DNA from: RGIG9379 sp031553005
GTDB taxonomy: Bacteria > Bacteroidota > Bacteroidia > Bacteroidales > Paludibacteraceae
Direction of reading: 5' to 3'
DNA: 23,580 nucleotides
NCBI GenBank assembly: GCA_031553005.1
Contig: JAVBMA010000058.1
Location: forward strand, 1 to 23,580
Both the position numbers and the translations under genes were made by a program. Under the pieces are notes generated by a model. That model had not been told where the DNA came from, searched no databases, and saw only the letters and a program-made list of their open reading frames with translations. Shown here in pieces: positions 22,657 to 23,580 of the stretch (position 1 is its first letter; every line of letters starts with the position of its first letter).

Positions 22657-23343
22657 ATGGAGAAGAAAGAAGGCAAAAAGAAAGAAAAAAAGCTAAAAGA
22701 ATACAACGAAGAAAAAGAAAAAAAACCGAATGTCCTAGAAGAACCTGCCGTTGCCTATGGCAGTTATTTTAATGATATCAAACATTATTCATACGCCGAT
22801 TATCTCACGTGGATAGATGATAAAATGCGTGAAATAATTAACGGCGTTGTTAAGTTAATGTCATCGCCATCGCGAAAACATGCCAAAATATCTTCGAGAA
22901 TCGGTTATGAAATGGAAACGTATATTCGACGGAACAAAGGAAAATGCGAAATATATCATGCGCCTTTTGATGTTCGGTTGCCCCGGAACGGAGAGATTGC
23001 CGATGATAAAATTTATACAGTTGTTCAACCCGATATATGTGTTGTGTGTGATTTGTCTAAGTTGGATGAACGAGGATGTTTGGGCGCTCCTGATTTGGTA
23101 GTGGAGATACAATCGCCATCTACGGCAATATATGATTTGACGAAAAAATTCTCAGCATACGAATCGGCGGGAGTGCGTGAGTATTGGGTTGTTTTTCCGG
23201 GTATGAATGCGGTTACAGTTTTCCATTTATTAGAAAACGGCAAATTTGATAACGGCACTCCCTATGAGTATGATGCCAAAGTTGCATCTCAGGTTTTGAA
23301 AGGATTGGAAATAAAATTGAAAGATTTATTCCATGGTTTGTAA
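22657..23343 (+). CDS. Uma2-family PD-(D/E)XK endonuclease-like protein
   Basis: Protein of 228 aa from the Uma2 (DUF820) family, related to PD-(D/E)XK restriction-type nucleases. Conserved blocks, numbered from the chosen start: YLTW near 49-52, EIINGVV 59-65, VVQPDICVV 122-130 with D126, GAPDLVVEIQSPST 143-156 with D146 and E150, then DLTKKFSAYESAGVREYWVV 160-179 with lysines 163-164. D126, D146, E150 and K163/164 are the expected active-site residues, so the fold looks intact. An unusual Lys/Glu-rich N-terminal extension (about 1-26) precedes the domain. The frame also opens at a TTG at 22651, but the ATG at 22657 fits the promoter better. Uma2 genes are typically accessory and multi-copy; the biological role is unknown. 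No partner gene is adjacent. Confidence 0.88.
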   Translation: MEKKEGKKKEKKLKEYNEEKEKKPNVLEEPAVAYGSYFNDIKHYSYADYLTWIDDKMREIINGVVKLMSSPSRKHAKISSRIGYEMETYIRRNKGKCEIYHAPFDVRLPRNGEIADDKIYTVVQPDICVVCDLSKLDERGCLGAPDLVVEIQSPSTAIYDLTKKFSAYESAGVREYWVVFPGMNAVTVFHLLENGKFDNGTPYEYDAKVASQVLKGLEIKLKDLFHGL

Positions 23344-23362
23344 AACGGATTGTCAAAAATAA

Positions 23363-23476
23363 TTTGGCACGCAGATAACGCAGATTTTATAGATTTACAC
23401 AGAAAAGAAAAATAACTTTTATAATATGTTGATTTTTAATAATATAAATCTGTGTAAATTTGGTAACGATGCCAAA
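23363..23476. repeat. Imperfect inverted-repeat element 3' of Uma2
   Basis: Ends TTTGGCA (23363-23369) and TGCCAAA (23470-23476) are exact reverse complements. Inside them ATTTACACAGA (23393-23403) pairs with TCTGTGTAAAT (23449-23459). The left side also has CGCAGAT repeated at 23370 and 23379. It may be a terminator-like or MITE-like repeat; the inner spacing is asymmetric, so it is not a simple palindrome. Confidence 0.45.
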
Positions 23477-23580
23477 AATAGTTGGTGTTTATTTGATATT
23501 TATTTTCTAACTTACGAGCGATGTTGAAGAGGAAACAGGCACTGCTGAGGAGCAACCTGCTAGCAATAAACGTCAAGATG

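Noticed and set aside
23511..23580. Open frames at the right edge (plus from ATG 23521; minus running in from the edge to a stop at 23436)
   Set aside because: Both are cut by the window and too short to judge; neither shows a recognisable motif, although a gene may begin or end just outside.
1..23580. CRISPR array, tRNA, rRNA, prophage or defence island
   Set aside because: No regularly spaced direct repeats, no cloverleaf or rRNA-like segment and no phage or defence genes were seen; Uma2 and RAYT alone do not make such a system.

Overview
The window looks like chromosomal DNA from a member of the Bacteroidales (Bacteroidota). It is AT-rich. Most genes lack Shine-Dalgarno sequences. The promoters follow the Bacteroidetes pattern TTG/TTTG - about 19-22 nt - TAnnTTTG, with clear examples before the DUF456, fadL-like, aminotransferase and Uma2 genes. 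Several families are typical of the group: DUF4301, a Bacteroidetes-type OmpP1/FadL porin, a multi-repeat DUF349 protein and an RluB-type synthase with a huge Asn/Gly/Arg-rich N-terminus. No tRNA, rRNA, CRISPR array, phage or plasmid gene was recognised.

Layout, left to right. 1-310: two hairpin terminators and a heptad repeat, all 3' of a trkA-trkH potassium-uptake operon (311-3142, minus). 3469-4191: a plus-strand PAP2 membrane phosphatase sharing a bidirectional terminator with the convergent rluB-type gene (4299-5816). 6060-8030: a DUF349 protein, divergent from a small DUF456 membrane protein (8298-8774). 8801-9040: a dense block of hairpins between converging genes. 9048-15058, all minus: an MFS carrier, a FadL-like porin, the tRNA methylthiotransferase mtaB, a candidate small RNA and an M48/Ste24 protease. 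15106-16293: an RlmI-like rRNA methyltransferase. 16329-16986: a RAYT (REP-associated tyrosine transposase) with one near-identical 28-bp palindrome on each side. 17113-20685: a LolC/FtsX-like permease, a class I aminotransferase and a radical SAM protein, all minus. 20910-23343: DUF4301 and Uma2, both plus.

The coding content is mostly housekeeping. K+ uptake (TrkA/TrkH), envelope functions (PAP2, FadL, LolC-like, Ste24) and RNA modification (RluB, MtaB, RlmI) dominate; there is no single obvious pathway or defence island.

The unusual material lies between the genes. (1) A compact REPtron is present in which the transposase stop codon lies inside the REP palindrome. (2) An approximately 200-bp mirror-symmetric array of five hairpins (8843-9040) has conserved 13-bp linkers and stems that differ in sequence but keep pairing. 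(3) A 150-bp nested inverted repeat (12016-12165) has 37-bp arms with one mismatch. (4) A family of AGTT-containing heptad repeats occurs at five gene boundaries. (5) A promoter-to-terminator unit of about 60 nt (13647-13724) could be an undescribed small RNA. Three reading frames that could be opened at TTG (mtaB, the permease, Uma2) are better started at internal ATGs, and for mtaB and Uma2 the promoter position supports this.
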